Positions 1 to 9,753 are shown, counted from the stretch's first letter. The stretch: 64,000 nucleotides of DNA from Yoonia sp. I 8.24 (GCF_022096995.1 NZ_JACXGQ010000004.1:186001-250000); one strand, 5' to 3'. Program-made: numbers and translations. Notes: a model not told the origin generated them from the sequence alone.

Positions 1-567
1 CATAACCCGTTTAACGCCGTGGTATCCCCGCGCCCGATCGGTTGGATATCAACGCGTGGTGCTGATGGGCATGATAACCTCGCGCCATATTCATTTTTCA
101 ACGCTGTCGCATATGAACCGCCACAAGTGATGTTCTCATCCACCAGCAGCAAGCCAGACCGCGATGGTACCAAGGATTCAGTCACGCATATCCGCGAAAC
201 GGGTGTTTTTGCAGTGAATATCGTTGATTACGCATCCAAAGACGTGATGAACCAGACCTCTGGACCATGGGACAAAGAGACCGATGAGTTTGAACTCGCG
301 CAGATCGCCAAGGCAGAATGCAAAACCATTGCCTGCGCCCGAGTCGCGACAGCACCTGCGACATTGGAATGCAAGCTAACCCAAATCGTGCAGCTGCCCG
401 GCGCCGCCAATTTCGCAGTATTTGGTGAGGTCACCGGCGTGCATCTGCGTGACGATTGTCTTGTTGACGGCAAATTTGACGTGACGCAGTTTGGGATGCT
501 CGCGCGGATGGGCTATCAGGACTACGCGGTGGTGCACGATGTCTTTACGATCAAACGCCCCGGCTAA
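1..567 (+). CDS. Flavin reductase-like FMN-binding protein (5' truncated)
   Basis: The reading frame is open from the first base, so the start lies upstream of the window; the codons before the GTG at 19 read in frame as HNPFNAV and continue into SPRPIGWIST. This N-terminal motif (SPRPIGW, followed by NLAPYSFFNAVAYEPP) is typical of the flavin reductase-like split-barrel family, which binds FMN and often reduces it with NAD(P)H for a partner oxygenase or acts as a flavoprotein of unknown substrate. The visible 188 residues cover nearly the whole domain. Its stop overlaps by 4 bases the stop of the convergent small gene. The family call is solid; the substrate is unknown. Confidence 0.85.
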   Translation, partial: HNPFNAVVSPRPIGWISTRGADGHDNLAPYSFFNAVAYEPPQVMFSSTSSKPDRDGTKDSVTHIRETGVFAVNIVDYASKDVMNQTSGPWDKETDEFELAQIAKAECKTIACARVATAPATLECKLTQIVQLPGAANFAVFGEVTGVHLRDDCLVDGKFDVTQFGMLARMGYQDYAVVHDVFTIKRPG

Positions 568-812
568 ACCCCAATTAGAAAATATCTGCCGATCCCGTAG
601 ATATAAAGTGCCGTGAACAGCATGTTGATGTATTTTAACTGCGGCTCCCGGCGCAACCATGCGCAATACATCCAGATTAGGCAAAACGGCAGGCTGAACA
701 GCATCGCCCCCAGATGATAGCCCTGCACAACGCAAACCGTACTGGCAACGCCCAGCACAAATGCGACCCACTTCAATTGCTGCTCATAAGCGGCAAATGT
801 CATCAATGTCAT
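564..812 (-). CDS. Small hydrophobic membrane protein, function unknown
   Basis: An 82-residue protein with three predicted membrane segments (roughly residues 15-31, 34-50 and 61-78). The basic stretch WLRREPQLK lies between the second and third. I do not recognise a function. It converges on the flavin reductase-like gene, and the two stop codons overlap in CTAA at 564-567. Two in-frame ATG codons (812 and 803) are possible starts. Hydrophobic pattern and tight packing between neighbours support a real gene, but there is no homology evidence in hand. Confidence 0.6.
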   Translation of the reverse strand: MTLMTFAAYEQQLKWVAFVLGVASTVCVVQGYHLGAMLFSLPFCLIWMYCAWLRREPQLKYINMLFTALYIYGIGRYFLIGV

Positions 813-908
813 TTAGATTGTTTTCTCGGTGATGTCCGCCGTGGACCCGGCGTGTGACATCGCATGTCTATCGCAAAAGCGCTGCGCGCGCAAACGATAG
901 GATGCAGG

Positions 909-937
909 GACCGGGCCCGACAAATTCGGGCCCGGTC
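909..937 (-). terminator. GC-rich hairpin after the SulP gene
   Basis: A perfect 12-base-pair inverted repeat, GACCGGGCCCGA (909-920) and its complement (926-937), around a 5-base loop, a few bases beyond the stop of the minus-strand transporter gene. There is no T-run, so it may act as a 3' stabiliser or a weak terminator. Confidence 0.55.
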
Positions 938-943
938 ATCATG

Positions 944-2575
944 TTAGTGACCGCCAAGAATGCCGGTTTTGACGCTGTAGTTCACAGCCAATGCATAATC
1001 AGGATCATCGTCGCTATCCACGATCAGGTGACCCGCTTTAGACAAAAGCTGATGGCAATCATGGCTGATATGACGCAGTTGGATACGTTTGCCTGCGGCT
1101 TCGTATTTACCCGCAATGGCTTCGATGGCTTGCAGCGCCGATTGATCGACCACACGGCTGTCCGCAAAATCGATGATGACCAGCGATGGGTCATTTTCAA
1201 TGGTGAACAGCTCGGTGAACCCGTCGGATGAGCCAAAGAACAGCGGCCCTTGAACTTGGTACACTTTGGCACCTTCAGGGGTTTCATGGGTCTTGGCATG
1301 AATGCGGCTGGCGTTGTTCCAAGCATAAGCCAAAGCTGACACAATCACACCAACAACCACCGCCGTGGCAAGATCAGTGGCCACTGTCACAACAGTCACT
1401 AGGATGGTCACAAAGGCATCCGTACGCGGCACCTTGCGCAGGATCGTGAGCGAGTTCCAAGCAAAGGTCCCAATCACCACCATGAACATCACACCGACCA
1501 AGGCCGCCAGCGGGATTTGTTCGATCAAACCGCTCGCGAACAAGATAAACGCCAGCAAAAACAGCGCCGCCGCGATACCTGCAACGCGGGTCCGTCCGCC
1601 AGATTTCACGTTAATCATGGATTGCCCGATCATTGCACAACCACCCATGCCGCCAAAGAAACCTGTCACGGTATTGGCCGCGCCTTGTGCGATGCATTCT
1701 TGGCTTGCGCCGCCGCGGTTGCCGGTCATTTCACCCACAAGGTTCAACGTCAGCAGGCTTTCAATCAACCCAATCGCGGCAAGGATCACCGCATATGGTA
1801 AAATGATTTCAATCGTTTCCCAATTCAGCGGCACCATCGGGATATGGAATGGGGGCAAGCCACCTTCGATGCTCGCCAAATCGCCAACAACTGGCACATC
1901 CAGCCCAAAGCCAATCACGATCGCCGCAACGATCCCGATCCCGGCCAAAGGTGCAGGGATCGCGTTGGTCAGGCGCGGTATAAAATAGATGATCGCCATC
2001 GTCAGCGCCACCAACCCCAACATCAATGCCATTGGCCCACCAGACAGCCATTCGCCGCCACCAACGCCGTGACCAGAGGCTTCTGCGGTGCCCGGCACTT
2101 TGAATTGGCCCAATTGCGCCAAGAAAATCACGATCGCCAGCCCGTTCACAAAGCCGAGCATCACAGGATGCGGCACAAGCCGGATGAATTTCCCCCAACG
2201 CATGATGCCAACGAAAATTTGGATCAGCCCCATTAAAACGACGGTCGCAAACAGGTATTCAACGCCGTGCATCGCAACAAGGCTGACCATCACAACGGCC
2301 AAAGCGCCGGTCGCCCCGGAAATCATCCCCGGACGCCCACCAAAAATCGCTGTGATCAAGCCGACGATAAATGCCGCATAAAGCCCCACCAATGGCTGCA
2401 CCCCAGCGACAAAGGCAAAAGCCACCGCTTCGGGCACCAACGCCAAGGCAACGGTTAGTCCAGAGAGCACGTCAATACGCAGCTGCTTTGGGGTCAACGG
2501 GGCGTTTGGATCGCTGATCGAAAGACTATCTGCGAAACTCGCTAAAAGAGCGCGGGGCATGGAGATTCCTGTCAA
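944..2575 (-). CDS. SulP family inorganic anion transporter with STAS domain
   Basis: A 543-residue inner-membrane transporter. The N-terminal two thirds carry the SulP signature: [20 protein letters not shown] near residue 35, then a hydrophobic core of roughly 10-14 membrane segments. The last ~110 residues form a cytoplasmic STAS domain ([20 protein letters not shown]). The family imports sulfate, bicarbonate or other oxyanions, often with sodium or protons. Substrate cannot be told from sequence, and no carbonic anhydrase or sulfate assimilation gene is adjacent. It is transcribed alone, divergently from mtnP. A GC-rich hairpin follows the stop. Confidence 0.9.
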   Translation of the reverse strand: MTGISMPRALLASFADSLSISDPNAPLTPKQLRIDVLSGLTVALALVPEAVAFAFVAGVQPLVGLYAAFIVGLITAIFGGRPGMISGATGALAVVMVSLVAMHGVEYLFATVVLMGLIQIFVGIMRWGKFIRLVPHPVMLGFVNGLAIVIFLAQLGQFKVPGTAEASGHGVGGGEWLSGGPMALMLGLVALTMAIIYFIPRLTNAIPAPLAGIGIVAAIVIGFGLDVPVVGDLASIEGGLPPFHIPMVPLNWETIEIILPYAVILAAIGLIESLLTLNLVGEMTGNRGGASQECIAQGAANTVTGFFGGMGGCAMIGQSMINVKSGGRTRVAGIAAALFLLAFILFASGLIEQIPLAALVGVMFMVVIGTFAWNSLTILRKVPRTDAFVTILVTVVTVATDLATAVVVGVIVSALAYAWNNASRIHAKTHETPEGAKVYQVQGPLFFGSSDGFTELFTIENDPSLVIIDFADSRVVDQSALQAIEAIAGKYEAAGKRIQLRHISHDCHQLLSKAGHLIVDSDDDPDYALAVNYSVKTGILGGH

Positions 2576-2734
2576 GATTGGGATGTTGCGCCTGCCCTAC
2601 CCGACCTGCGTGCAATTGTCACCCCTTGGGGCGCAAGTGCCTTTTATTGATGCGGTACGGGCACTGACGCGGGGTTCACTTTTGCGTTATTCCCGGCCAG
2701 TGTGAAGCGAACGGATTCGACGCAGGTGGCACAT

Positions 2735-3601
2735 ATGCAAACGAAAATCGGAATTATTGGCGGCTCAGGTATCTATGATATGGAGGGGCTGGAAAATGCA
2801 AAATGGGTCACAGTCGACAGCCCATGGGGCACACCCTCAGATGCAATTCTGACTGGCACGCTCAATGGGGTCGATATGGCCTTTCTACCGCGTCACGGAC
2901 GCGGGCATGTGCATTCACCAACAACCGTGCCCTACCGTGCGAATATCGACGCGCTCAAGCGGCTTAGCGTGACTGATATTATCAGCGTCAGCGCCTGCGG
3001 GTCATTTCGTGAAGACCGCGCACCCGGTGATTTTGTCATCGTCGACCAATTCATCGACCGGACTTTCGCGCGTGAAAAATCATTCTTTGGCACAGGCTGT
3101 GTGGCACATGTCAGCGTTGCCCACCCAACCTGTGACCGGCTGTCCGACGCATGCGAAGCTGCCGGCCGCGATGCGGGTATCACCATTCACCGCGGCGGCA
3201 CCTATCTCGCGATGGAAGGGCCGCAATTTTCCTCTGTCGCCGAAAGCAAAATGTACCGCTCTTGGGGCTGTGACGTGATCGGCATGACCAATATGCCCGA
3301 AGCCAAGCTCGCCCGCGAGGCCGAGATTTGCTATGCATCCGTCGCGATGATCACTGATTACGACAGCTGGCACCCGGATCATGGGGCCGTTGATATCACC
3401 GAAATTATCGCGACATTGCAGGGAAATGGCACCAAGGCACGCGATCTTGTCGCGCGACTGCCCGCCCTGCTCGGCGCAACACGTGACGCATGTCCGCACG
3501 GCTGTGATCGGGCGCTTGAATATGCGGTCATGACCGCCCCCGACAAACGCGACCCTGCGCTGGTTGCCAAATTAGACGCCATCGCTGGCCGTATCCTTTA
3601 G
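2735..3601 (+). CDS. mtnP: S-methyl-5'-thioadenosine phosphorylase
   Basis: Phosphorolysis of methylthioadenosine to adenine and methylthioribose-1-phosphate, in methionine/adenine salvage. The protein begins [17 protein letters not shown], the phosphate-binding start of PNP/MTAP family enzymes, and contains the family stretches FLPRHGRGH and [13 protein letters not shown], then [13 protein letters not shown] chose the ATG at 2735 (288 aa) over an in-frame start at 2702: AGGTGG lies 5 bases upstream, and homologues begin close to the GGSG motif. The apt gene starts 10 bases after the stop, so adenine made here can be reused by the next enzyme. Confidence 0.93.
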   Translation: MQTKIGIIGGSGIYDMEGLENAKWVTVDSPWGTPSDAILTGTLNGVDMAFLPRHGRGHVHSPTTVPYRANIDALKRLSVTDIISVSACGSFREDRAPGDFVIVDQFIDRTFAREKSFFGTGCVAHVSVAHPTCDRLSDACEAAGRDAGITIHRGGTYLAMEGPQFSSVAESKMYRSWGCDVIGMTNMPEAKLAREAEICYASVAMITDYDSWHPDHGAVDITEIIATLQGNGTKARDLVARLPALLGATRDACPHGCDRALEYAVMTAPDKRDPALVAKLDAIAGRIL

Positions 3602-3611
3602 AAAGCCCCCC

Positions 3612-4142
3612 ATGAAAACCGTCCAAGACTACATCCGCACGATCCCTGATTTTCCACACGAAGGGATCATGTTTCGCGATGTCACCACATTGTTCAGCGA
3701 CCCTCGCGGATTTCGCATCGCCATTGACCAACTGCTTCACCCCTATGCAGGGCTTGATATTGACCGGATTGTCGGGCTTGAGGCGCGCGGGTTTATTCTT
3801 GGCGGGGCCATCGCGCACCAATTGACCAAAGGCTTTGTGCCTATCCGCAAGAAAGGCAAACTGCCCGGCAAAACAATCGAGCAATCCTATACGCTCGAAT
3901 ACGGCGAGGCCGTGATGGAAGTCCACGACGACGCGCTACAACCGGGCGAAAAAGTCTTGATCGTCGATGATCTGCTGGCCACAGGCGGCACCGCCGAAGC
4001 AGGGATCAAACTGGTCGAACGCATGGGCGCCCAAGTCATCGGCTGCGCCTTTGTCATCGACCTGCCTGATCTGGGCGGCCGTAAAAAATTGGAAGATATG
4101 GGGATGGACGTACACGCGCTGTGTGAATTCGCAGGCGACTGA
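3612..4142 (+). CDS. apt: Adenine phosphoribosyltransferase
   Basis: Converts adenine plus PRPP to AMP in the cytoplasm. The protein is 176 residues, the usual length. The PRPP-binding loop [14 protein letters not shown] is at about residues 115-128. Other APT hallmarks are [17 protein letters not shown] near the N-terminus and [14 protein letters not shown] near residue 55. It is the second gene of a two-gene operon with mtnP. An oriented short repeat-like element follows the stop (4145-4176), and the next gene converges. Confidence 0.96.
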   Translation: MKTVQDYIRTIPDFPHEGIMFRDVTTLFSDPRGFRIAIDQLLHPYAGLDIDRIVGLEARGFILGGAIAHQLTKGFVPIRKKGKLPGKTIEQSYTLEYGEAVMEVHDDALQPGEKVLIVDDLLATGGTAEAGIKLVERMGAQVIGCAFVIDLPDLGGRKKLEDMGMDVHALCEFAGD

Positions 4143-4144
4143 CC

Positions 4145-4176
4145 CTTCGGGGAGAGTATTTTAGGAAAAAAGAAGA
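4145..4176 (+). repeat. Degenerate copy of the oriented 3'-end element
   Basis: Directly after the apt stop, CTTCGGGGAGAGTATTTTAG followed by a purine-rich AAAAAAGAAGAG tail resembles the GCCTCCGGCGGGAGTATTT element seen at 4324-4342 and 46435-46453. It has the same orientation relative to the upstream gene. Match quality is partial. Confidence 0.5.
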
Positions 4177-4323
4177 GACGCGCCCGCTACCATTGCCTGA
4201 TCTCGGCTGACCCGTTTCTGGGGTCTGGCGGCGGGCGGCTTCTCATTTCACGGCCATCGGCTCTCCAGCCTGTGCCGCAATCCGAGCCTAGCGGCATATC
4301 ATTAATATTTTCTTTTTTCCCGT

Positions 4324-4342
4324 AAATACTCCCGCCGGAGGC
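4324..4342 (-). repeat. Oriented GCCTCCGGCGGGAGTATTT element
   Basis: Read on the minus strand this is GCCTCCGGCGGGAGTATTT, five bases past the stop of the FAD-linked dehydrogenase, followed by a GGGAAAAAAGAAAA tail. CTCC/GGAG can pair as a tiny hairpin. An identical 19-mer is at 46435-46453, also after a minus-strand gene end. Confidence 0.75.
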
Positions 4343-4346
4343 AGCG

Positions 4347-5762
4347 CTAACGCGGCGGCGCGAGCACGGCTCCTGGGTTCATGATCCCTTTGGGATCTAG
4401 CGCATCTTTCACGGCGCGCAGCATCGCGAGCTTGGCGGGGTCGCCATATTTCTCAAGGTCAACGACCTTGAGCCGCCCAATCCCATGTTCCGCGCTCACA
4501 GAGCCTTCCATCTGTGCCACAAGATCATGCACCGTCCGCTTCACATCTGTTGCTTGGCCATCGTAATCTGCACGGCTTCGCCCGCTTGCGGGGAATACGT
4601 TGTAATGCAGGTTGCCGTCGCCAAGGTGCCCGAAACAATTGACCCGAAAATCGCCCAAGGCGGCCAGTGCCGCGCCTGCCTTTTCGATAAACTCGGGGAT
4701 CATGCTCAGCGGCAGCGCCACATCATGTGAGCTGACAGAGCCGATCCGACGGTTGGCTTCGGGGATATTCTCGCGGATATCCCAAAGTTCCTGACGCTGT
4801 GCGCGGCTTTGCGCGATGACGCCGTCGGTGACAAGTTCTTGTTCAAACCCAGCCTCAAACAGCCCTTCTAGCGCGGCCTCAGGGCTCAGCCCTTCAGGCA
4901 GGCCAACATCGATCAACACCGACCATTCAGGGATCTCATCAAGTGGCTCGCGCTGTTGCGGGCCGACTTCGGCGAGAAAATCCATGCCTTGCCTGTGCAT
5001 AATCTCAAAAGCGGAAATGCCGTCCCCGATCCGCGCACCCGCGAACGCCAATAGGTCAAGCGCGGCCTGCGGTGACGGCACAGCCATCAATGCTGCACCG
5101 ATCCCCACCGGGCGCGGCGAAAGTTTGAGCGCGGCCCCCGTAATGATCCCCAGTGTCCCCTCTGCCCCGATCATAAGATCACGCAGATCATAGCCAGTGT
5201 TATCTTTGCGCAGCCGGGTGAGCCCGTGCCAAATGGTGCCATCGGGGCGCACGACCTCTAGCCCCAGACAAAGCGCGCGCGCATTGCCATAGCGCAGCAC
5301 ATTCACACCGCCTGCGTTTGTAGATAACACCCCACCGATCCGCGCCGAGCCTTCAGAGGCCAATGACAGCGGAAACAAGCGATCCACATCTTCTGCCGCC
5401 TTTTGCACATCTGCAAGAATCACGCCTGCATCACAGACGAGAACATTCTCGGTGGGATAGACCGCGCGGATTTTATTCATCCGCTCGAGCGAAAGCACAA
5501 CGGGTTTCGGTCCTTCGTCGCTGAGCTGCCCACCGACAAGACCGGTACCGCCACCGTAAGGAATGATCCCGACAGATGCCTCGGCACAGGCTTTGACCAG
5601 CGCTGCGACCTCCTCGGTCGTGGCGGGAGCAACGACGATACCGTGGCCTGAGCGACGCCCACGCGGTTCGGACATATAGGGTGCGATATCTTCTTTGAAC
5701 GCTGCGGCTGGCAACAGGTTGCGTAGCCTATCTTCGAATATGGCGGTGACAGGGTTCAGCAT
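4347..5762 (-). CDS. FAD-linked 2-hydroxyacid dehydrogenase (GlcD/D-lactate dehydrogenase-like)
   Basis: A 471-residue flavoprotein. The N-terminal half is a PCMH-type FAD-binding domain with IIPYGGGTGLVGGQ (about residues 65-78) and ARIGGVLSTNAGGVNVLRYG. The C-terminal half is the FAD-oxidase C domain ending in CFGHLGDGNLHYN and SAEHGIGRLK, where His residues bind metal and substrate carboxylate in D-lactate/D-2-hydroxyglutarate/glycolate dehydrogenases. The exact acid cannot be assigned. A GNAT gene lies upstream on the same strand (17-base gap). No partner glycolate oxidase subunits are present, which favours a single-subunit D-lactate or D-2-hydroxyglutarate type enzyme. Confidence 0.87.
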   Translation of the reverse strand: MLNPVTAIFEDRLRNLLPAAAFKEDIAPYMSEPRGRRSGHGIVVAPATTEEVAALVKACAEASVGIIPYGGGTGLVGGQLSDEGPKPVVLSLERMNKIRAVYPTENVLVCDAGVILADVQKAAEDVDRLFPLSLASEGSARIGGVLSTNAGGVNVLRYGNARALCLGLEVVRPDGTIWHGLTRLRKDNTGYDLRDLMIGAEGTLGIITGAALKLSPRPVGIGAALMAVPSPQAALDLLAFAGARIGDGISAFEIMHRQGMDFLAEVGPQQREPLDEIPEWSVLIDVGLPEGLSPEAALEGLFEAGFEQELVTDGVIAQSRAQRQELWDIRENIPEANRRIGSVSSHDVALPLSMIPEFIEKAGAALAALGDFRVNCFGHLGDGNLHYNVFPASGRSRADYDGQATDVKRTVHDLVAQMEGSVSAEHGIGRLKVVDLEKYGDPAKLAMLRAVKDALDPKGIMNPGAVLAPPR

Positions 5763-5779
5763 AGTTTGGTCCTTTGACG

Positions 5780-6364
5780 TTAACCGACGTCTGTTTTCCC
5801 ACGCCGATCATGGCGCAGGTTGGCGTACAGCACATGATTGCGCCAACGTCCGTTGATCTGCAAATAGCTTTGCGCGACGCCTTCATATTTATAACCACAT
5901 TGTTCTAGCAGTCGGCGCGATGGGTTGTTTTCGGGCAGGCAGCCTGCCTCAACGCGGCTTAGGTCCATCGCAGTGAATGCATGGTTTACGACGGCCTGCA
6001 GCGCCTCGCGCATATAGCCTTGGCGCGCGAAAGGTTCGCCGATCCAATAACCCGTCGTGCCAGCCTGTGCAGGTCCGCGCCGAATATTGTCGAGCGTGAT
6101 CGCCCCAACCAGCCCCTGGTCATTGCGGCGTACCAAAAACAGCGGCAAGGCAGATCCATTCGCAATGGACCGCTGCGCCCAATAGACCCGGTTGGTAAAA
6201 GCCTTACGTGTCAAATGATCTGTCGCCCAAGTCGGTTCCCACGCAGTTAGAAACGCGGCACTATCATAACGCAGCGTCGACCACGCCCGGTAATCACCAT
6301 GCGTCGGCGGGCGCAGGATTAACCGTTCGGTTTCGATCCGGACCTTGCGTTTGGCCCCAAGCAT
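5780..6364 (-). CDS. GNAT N-acetyltransferase, RimJ/RimL type
   Basis: A 194-residue acetyltransferase that would transfer acetyl from acetyl-CoA to an N-terminus or small amine. It starts with the RimJ-like ETERLILRPPTHGDY and has the acetyl-CoA loop region WIGEPFARQGYMREAL, then ENNPSRRLLEQCGYKYEG near the C-terminus. Length and pattern fit ribosomal-protein alanine acetyltransferase relatives (RimJ), but substrate is inferred only from family. The ATG at 6364 overlaps the stop of the upstream peptidase gene by one base (TGATG), a translational coupling arrangement; a GTG one codon earlier is also in frame. Confidence 0.85.
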   Translation of the reverse strand: MLGAKRKVRIETERLILRPPTHGDYRAWSTLRYDSAAFLTAWEPTWATDHLTRKAFTNRVYWAQRSIANGSALPLFLVRRNDQGLVGAITLDNIRRGPAQAGTTGYWIGEPFARQGYMREALQAVVNHAFTAMDLSRVEAGCLPENNPSRRLLEQCGYKYEGVAQSYLQINGRWRNHVLYANLRHDRRGKTDVG

Positions 6365-7632
6365 CACGCGGCCAGCCGTTCTTTCAACGCGTCCAAGGTC
6401 GGTGCGGCATCCGTCGGACCATAGAGCGCCAGCCCCATCCCGGTTTGCCCCGCCATTTGCCCCGCAAAGGATTTGACATCGCCCGTGGTCACCGCATCAA
6501 TTTGCGCGATGGTTTCATCAAGGCTTGGGATACGTCCCCAGATTTGCAGCAAACGCGCCAAACGTTCCGCCCGGTTTGACGGGCTTTCTAATCCCATCAA
6601 AAGCCCAGCCTTCATTTGCGCGCGCGCACGCGCCACTTCTGACGCGGTCATATCATCTGCGGCGCGTTTCATTTCATCGATGGTGACAGTCGCCAGTTCT
6701 GCGATTTGTTCCGCACTGGTACCTGCGTAAATCGTGGTCATCCCAGTGTCTTCATAGGCGCCTGTTTGCGCAAAGATCGAATAGCATAGCCCACGGTTTT
6801 CGCGGATTTCTTGGAATAGGCGCGAGGACACGCCGCCGCCCATGACCGAACTATAGATTTGTGCGGTGTAAATCTGTGGATCACGGTAATTCGGCCCTTC
6901 CAGGCCGAGCGCAAAATGCACCTGTTCAAGATCTTTAACGTTGCGGATTTCACCGCCGCCAAACTGGGCGGGCTGGATCAAATCAGCGCCACGATCCAAC
7001 GCGGGCAGATGGCCAAACAACGCCTCAGCTTGTGCAACAATCGCGTCATGATCCACCGCGCCTGCGGCGGCCAAGATCATCTGGTTGGGGCCATAGTGTT
7101 GGCCAACAAACTGCTGCAAATCATCACGGTTAAATGCGCTAACCCGCTCTGCCGGGCCCAAAATCGTACGGCCAAGCGCCTGATCGGGAAAGGACACTTC
7201 TTGCAGCCAATCAAACACCATTTCATCAGGGGTATCGATGGTCATGCCAATTTCTTGCAAGATCACACCGCGTTCAATTTCGATATCTTCGGGCGTGAAC
7301 ACCGGATTCAGCAGAATATCCGCGATCACATCAAGCCCAAGTGGCACATCATTTTCTAGAAGGCGCACATAGTAGGCGGTCGCCTCGCGACTGGTATAGG
7401 CGTTGATATAGCCGCCAACATCTTCGATGCATTCCGCGATCTGTAAGGCGGTCCGCTTTTGCGTGCCCTTGAACGCCATATGTTCAAGAAAATGCGCGAT
7501 ACCGTTTTGCGCGGGCTTTTCGTGCCGCCCGCCCGCTTCGACCCAGATGCCAATACTGGCAGATTTCAGCGTCGGCATATGTTCTGTCACGATCCGAAAA
7601 CCGTTCGACAGGGTGTGCAGTTGAATTGTCAA
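6364..7632 (-). CDS. M16 family zinc peptidase (mitochondrial processing peptidase-like)
   Basis: A 422-residue protein with the inverted zinc-binding motif HFLEH at residues 47-51 and the downstream glutamate region IERGVILQEIGM that supplies the third ligand. The sequence is close to alphaproteobacterial homologues of the mitochondrial processing peptidase beta subunit (NGIAHFLEHMAFKGT; GGGVSSRLFQEIRENRGLCY near residue 275). It is likely cytoplasmic, with no signal peptide. It follows thrC by two bases and precedes the GNAT gene with overlapping stop and start. The thrC-M16 neighbourhood is common in alphaproteobacteria (recalled, not searched). Confidence 0.93.
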   Translation of the reverse strand: MTIQLHTLSNGFRIVTEHMPTLKSASIGIWVEAGGRHEKPAQNGIAHFLEHMAFKGTQKRTALQIAECIEDVGGYINAYTSREATAYYVRLLENDVPLGLDVIADILLNPVFTPEDIEIERGVILQEIGMTIDTPDEMVFDWLQEVSFPDQALGRTILGPAERVSAFNRDDLQQFVGQHYGPNQMILAAAGAVDHDAIVAQAEALFGHLPALDRGADLIQPAQFGGGEIRNVKDLEQVHFALGLEGPNYRDPQIYTAQIYSSVMGGGVSSRLFQEIRENRGLCYSIFAQTGAYEDTGMTTIYAGTSAEQIAELATVTIDEMKRAADDMTASEVARARAQMKAGLLMGLESPSNRAERLARLLQIWGRIPSLDETIAQIDAVTTGDVKSFAGQMAGQTGMGLALYGPTDAAPTLDALKERLAA

Positions 7633-7634
7633 AG

Positions 7635-9014
7635 TCAGATCCGTTCTTTGATGACGGCTTGCAATGCCGCCAAATCATTGGCCACGCGTGTGACCCGTTC
7701 GGGGCGCTCATATAGGTCGGCCATCCGGGGGGGAAGTGGTGCCGCGACGCCAGAGGCTTCTTTTACCGCATCAGGGAATTTTGCAGGGTGCGCGGTGGCC
7801 AAGGTGACCATCGGTGTTGCCCCCAAGTGTGCGTGCGCAACATGCACGCCGACTGCACTATGTGGACACAGTAATTCGCCGCTATCCGCACGACACGATT
7901 TGATCATCGCTTTTGTGTCATCCTCGGAAGCGCGCCCCGACTTAAACGTGTCTTGCAACATCTCGAAGGCCCCTTGCGAAATATCAAAGCCGCCGTTTTT
8001 CAGATCATCCATCTGTGCAGCAACTGTCGCGCCGTCACCGCCGTAAGCATAAAACAAAGCGCGTTCAAAGTTAGAACTCACCTGAATATCCATCGACGGG
8101 CTGATGGTCGGGGTGACGCCTTCTTTGGTGTAAGCGCCGGTTTCCAAAGTGCGGTGCAAGATATCATTACGGTTTGTCGCAACGACCAAATCGGCAATCG
8201 GCAGCCCCATTTTCTTGGCGATGTAGCCTGCAAAGATGTCGCCGAAATTGCCTGTCGGGACGGTAAAGCTCACCTCGCGGTGCGGCGCGCCAAGACTGAC
8301 AGCGGCAGTGAAATAGTAAACCACCTGCGCCAAAACGCGGCCCCAGTTGATCGAATTCACGCCCGCCAATTTCACATCTTCGCGGAAGGTGAAATCGTTG
8401 AACATGTCTTTTACAGCCGCCTGACAATCGTCAAAATCGCCGTCCACTGCCAATGCATGCACATTGGATTCGCTTGGCGTGGTCATTTGGCGGCGTTGTA
8501 CTTCGGAGACACGCCCATGTGGGAACAAGATGAACACATCGACGTTCGACAGGCCGCGAAAAGCTTCGATCGCGGCGGACCCTGTGTCACCCGAAGTCGC
8601 ACCAACGATGGTCACCCGGTCGCCTGAACGTGACAATGCAGCTTGGAACATCTGCCCGATCAACTGCATTGCGAAATCTTTGAACGCCAGTGTTGGGCCG
8701 TGGAACAACTCCAACAAGAAATGATTTGGTGCCAGCTGCACCAAAGGCGCACGCGCCGCATGCCCAAAACCAGCATACGCCTTGGCAATCAATTCGCGAA
8801 ATTGCGCATCACTAAAGGTATCGCCAATAAAGGGGCGCATCACGTCGAACGCCACCTCTTCGTAAGATTTGCCCGCCATTGCAGCGATCTGCGTTGGGGT
8901 CAGCGTCGGAATTTCTTCGGGCACATAAAGCCCACCATCACGGGCAAGACCCGTGAGCATGGCTTCTTCGAAGGTCAGCGCGGGGGCGGTGCCCCGGGTG
9001 GAGATATAGCGCAT
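7635..9014 (-). CDS. thrC: Threonine synthase
   Basis: PLP enzyme converting O-phospho-L-homoserine to threonine. The protein is 459 residues, the longer class typical of proteobacteria and fungi. The PLP lysine is in HGPTLAFKDFAMQL (K112). Phosphate binding fits VGATSGDTGSAA around residue 155, and the N-terminus MRYISTRGTAPALTFEEA is characteristic. SURF1 ends one base upstream of the thrC start, so it is probably co-transcribed with the cytochrome oxidase genes upstream and M16 downstream. Confidence 0.96.
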   Translation of the reverse strand: MRYISTRGTAPALTFEEAMLTGLARDGGLYVPEEIPTLTPTQIAAMAGKSYEEVAFDVMRPFIGDTFSDAQFRELIAKAYAGFGHAARAPLVQLAPNHFLLELFHGPTLAFKDFAMQLIGQMFQAALSRSGDRVTIVGATSGDTGSAAIEAFRGLSNVDVFILFPHGRVSEVQRRQMTTPSESNVHALAVDGDFDDCQAAVKDMFNDFTFREDVKLAGVNSINWGRVLAQVVYYFTAAVSLGAPHREVSFTVPTGNFGDIFAGYIAKKMGLPIADLVVATNRNDILHRTLETGAYTKEGVTPTISPSMDIQVSSNFERALFYAYGGDGATVAAQMDDLKNGGFDISQGAFEMLQDTFKSGRASEDDTKAMIKSCRADSGELLCPHSAVGVHVAHAHLGATPMVTLATAHPAKFPDAVKEASGVAAPLPPRMADLYERPERVTRVANDLAALQAVIKERI

Positions 9015-9015
9015 T

Positions 9016-9696
9016 TTAGACGTCCTTTTGGCGGGTCGTGCGGAAGATAAGAAAGAGTGTCATAACGGCCCAAACAAAGGCCAGCGAAAACCACGTGATC
9101 GCATATTCAAGGTGGTCATTTTTGATACCCGATGTTGCCACCGGCAAGGGGGTCAGGCGCGGATCGACCGGGGTCGCGGTGCTCACCACGACCATAAAGG
9201 CTTCGGTCGAAAGCTCTGCGGCCATGATCTGCGTATTGCGCGCAAACCAAATGTTTTTGGCAAGATCAGGATCAGGGGTGCTGTCGTTTTGATCATCAGG
9301 CCACAGCAACGTGCCCGTGATCTGCATCGGCGCGATCAGCGGGGCTGCGTCTCTGTTGTTCAGGGGCAGAAGCCCAAGATCGACAAGAATCGCGGTGCCA
9401 TCATCCAGAACGAACTTTGAAATCACGCGGTATCCTGTCCCGGCAGCGGTGCCAGATGTCAGCACGTGCAGTTCGTCACCTGTCGGAGTGCCTGCGAGGG
9501 TCACCCGCGTATATTCATCCGCCACCTCAGTCGCTGCTGTTGTGAATGGTGCGGGTGCCCCGGTAAGGCGCTCATCAAGCTCGGTCAGAATATTTTCTTT
9601 CCAGGCCAGCCGCTGCACTTGCCAAACCCCAAGGCTTACCAGAACCCCGCAGCCCGCAATTCCCAAAAGCAGTGGAAAGATCAGTTTACGCAGCAT
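9016..9696 (-). CDS. SURF1 family cytochrome oxidase biogenesis protein
   Basis: Membrane protein helping heme a insertion into cytochrome c oxidase subunit I. It is 226 residues with one membrane helix at each end (about 5-22 and 200-218) and a periplasmic loop between, the SURF1/Shy1 topology. The family start LGVWQVQRLAWKENIL is visible at about residues 22-40, and the second helix is preceded by HLEYAITWFSLA. It closes the ctaC-ctaB-ctaG-ctaE run and is separated from ctaE by a hairpin and a palindromic repeat. Confidence 0.93.
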   Translation of the reverse strand: MLRKLIFPLLLGIAGCGVLVSLGVWQVQRLAWKENILTELDERLTGAPAPFTTAATEVADEYTRVTLAGTPTGDELHVLTSGTAAGTGYRVISKFVLDDGTAILVDLGLLPLNNRDAAPLIAPMQITGTLLWPDDQNDSTPDPDLAKNIWFARNTQIMAAELSTEAFMVVVSTATPVDPRLTPLPVATSGIKNDHLEYAITWFSLAFVWAVMTLFLIFRTTRQKDV

Positions 9697-9717
9697 TTTG
9701 CGCCCTTAATTAGAAAA

Positions 9718-9742
9718 GCGCGCGAGTGATCCCCGCGCGCCT
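9718..9742 (-). terminator. Hairpin between ctaE and SURF1
   Basis: GCGCGCG (9719-9725) pairs with CGCGCGC (9735-9741) around a 9-base loop in the ctaE-SURF1 gap. There is no clear T-run, so it is a weak or processing hairpin. Confidence 0.4.
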
Positions 9743-9753
9743 AGATCAGCGGT

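Noticed and set aside
1365-1988. 207-codon open frame on the plus strand opposite the SulP gene
   Set aside because: Mirrors the hydrophobic SulP codons and has no independent evidence.
7953-8627. 224-codon open frame on the plus strand opposite thrC
   Set aside because: Shadow of the high-GC codon usage of threonine synthase; no domain or ribosome-binding site.
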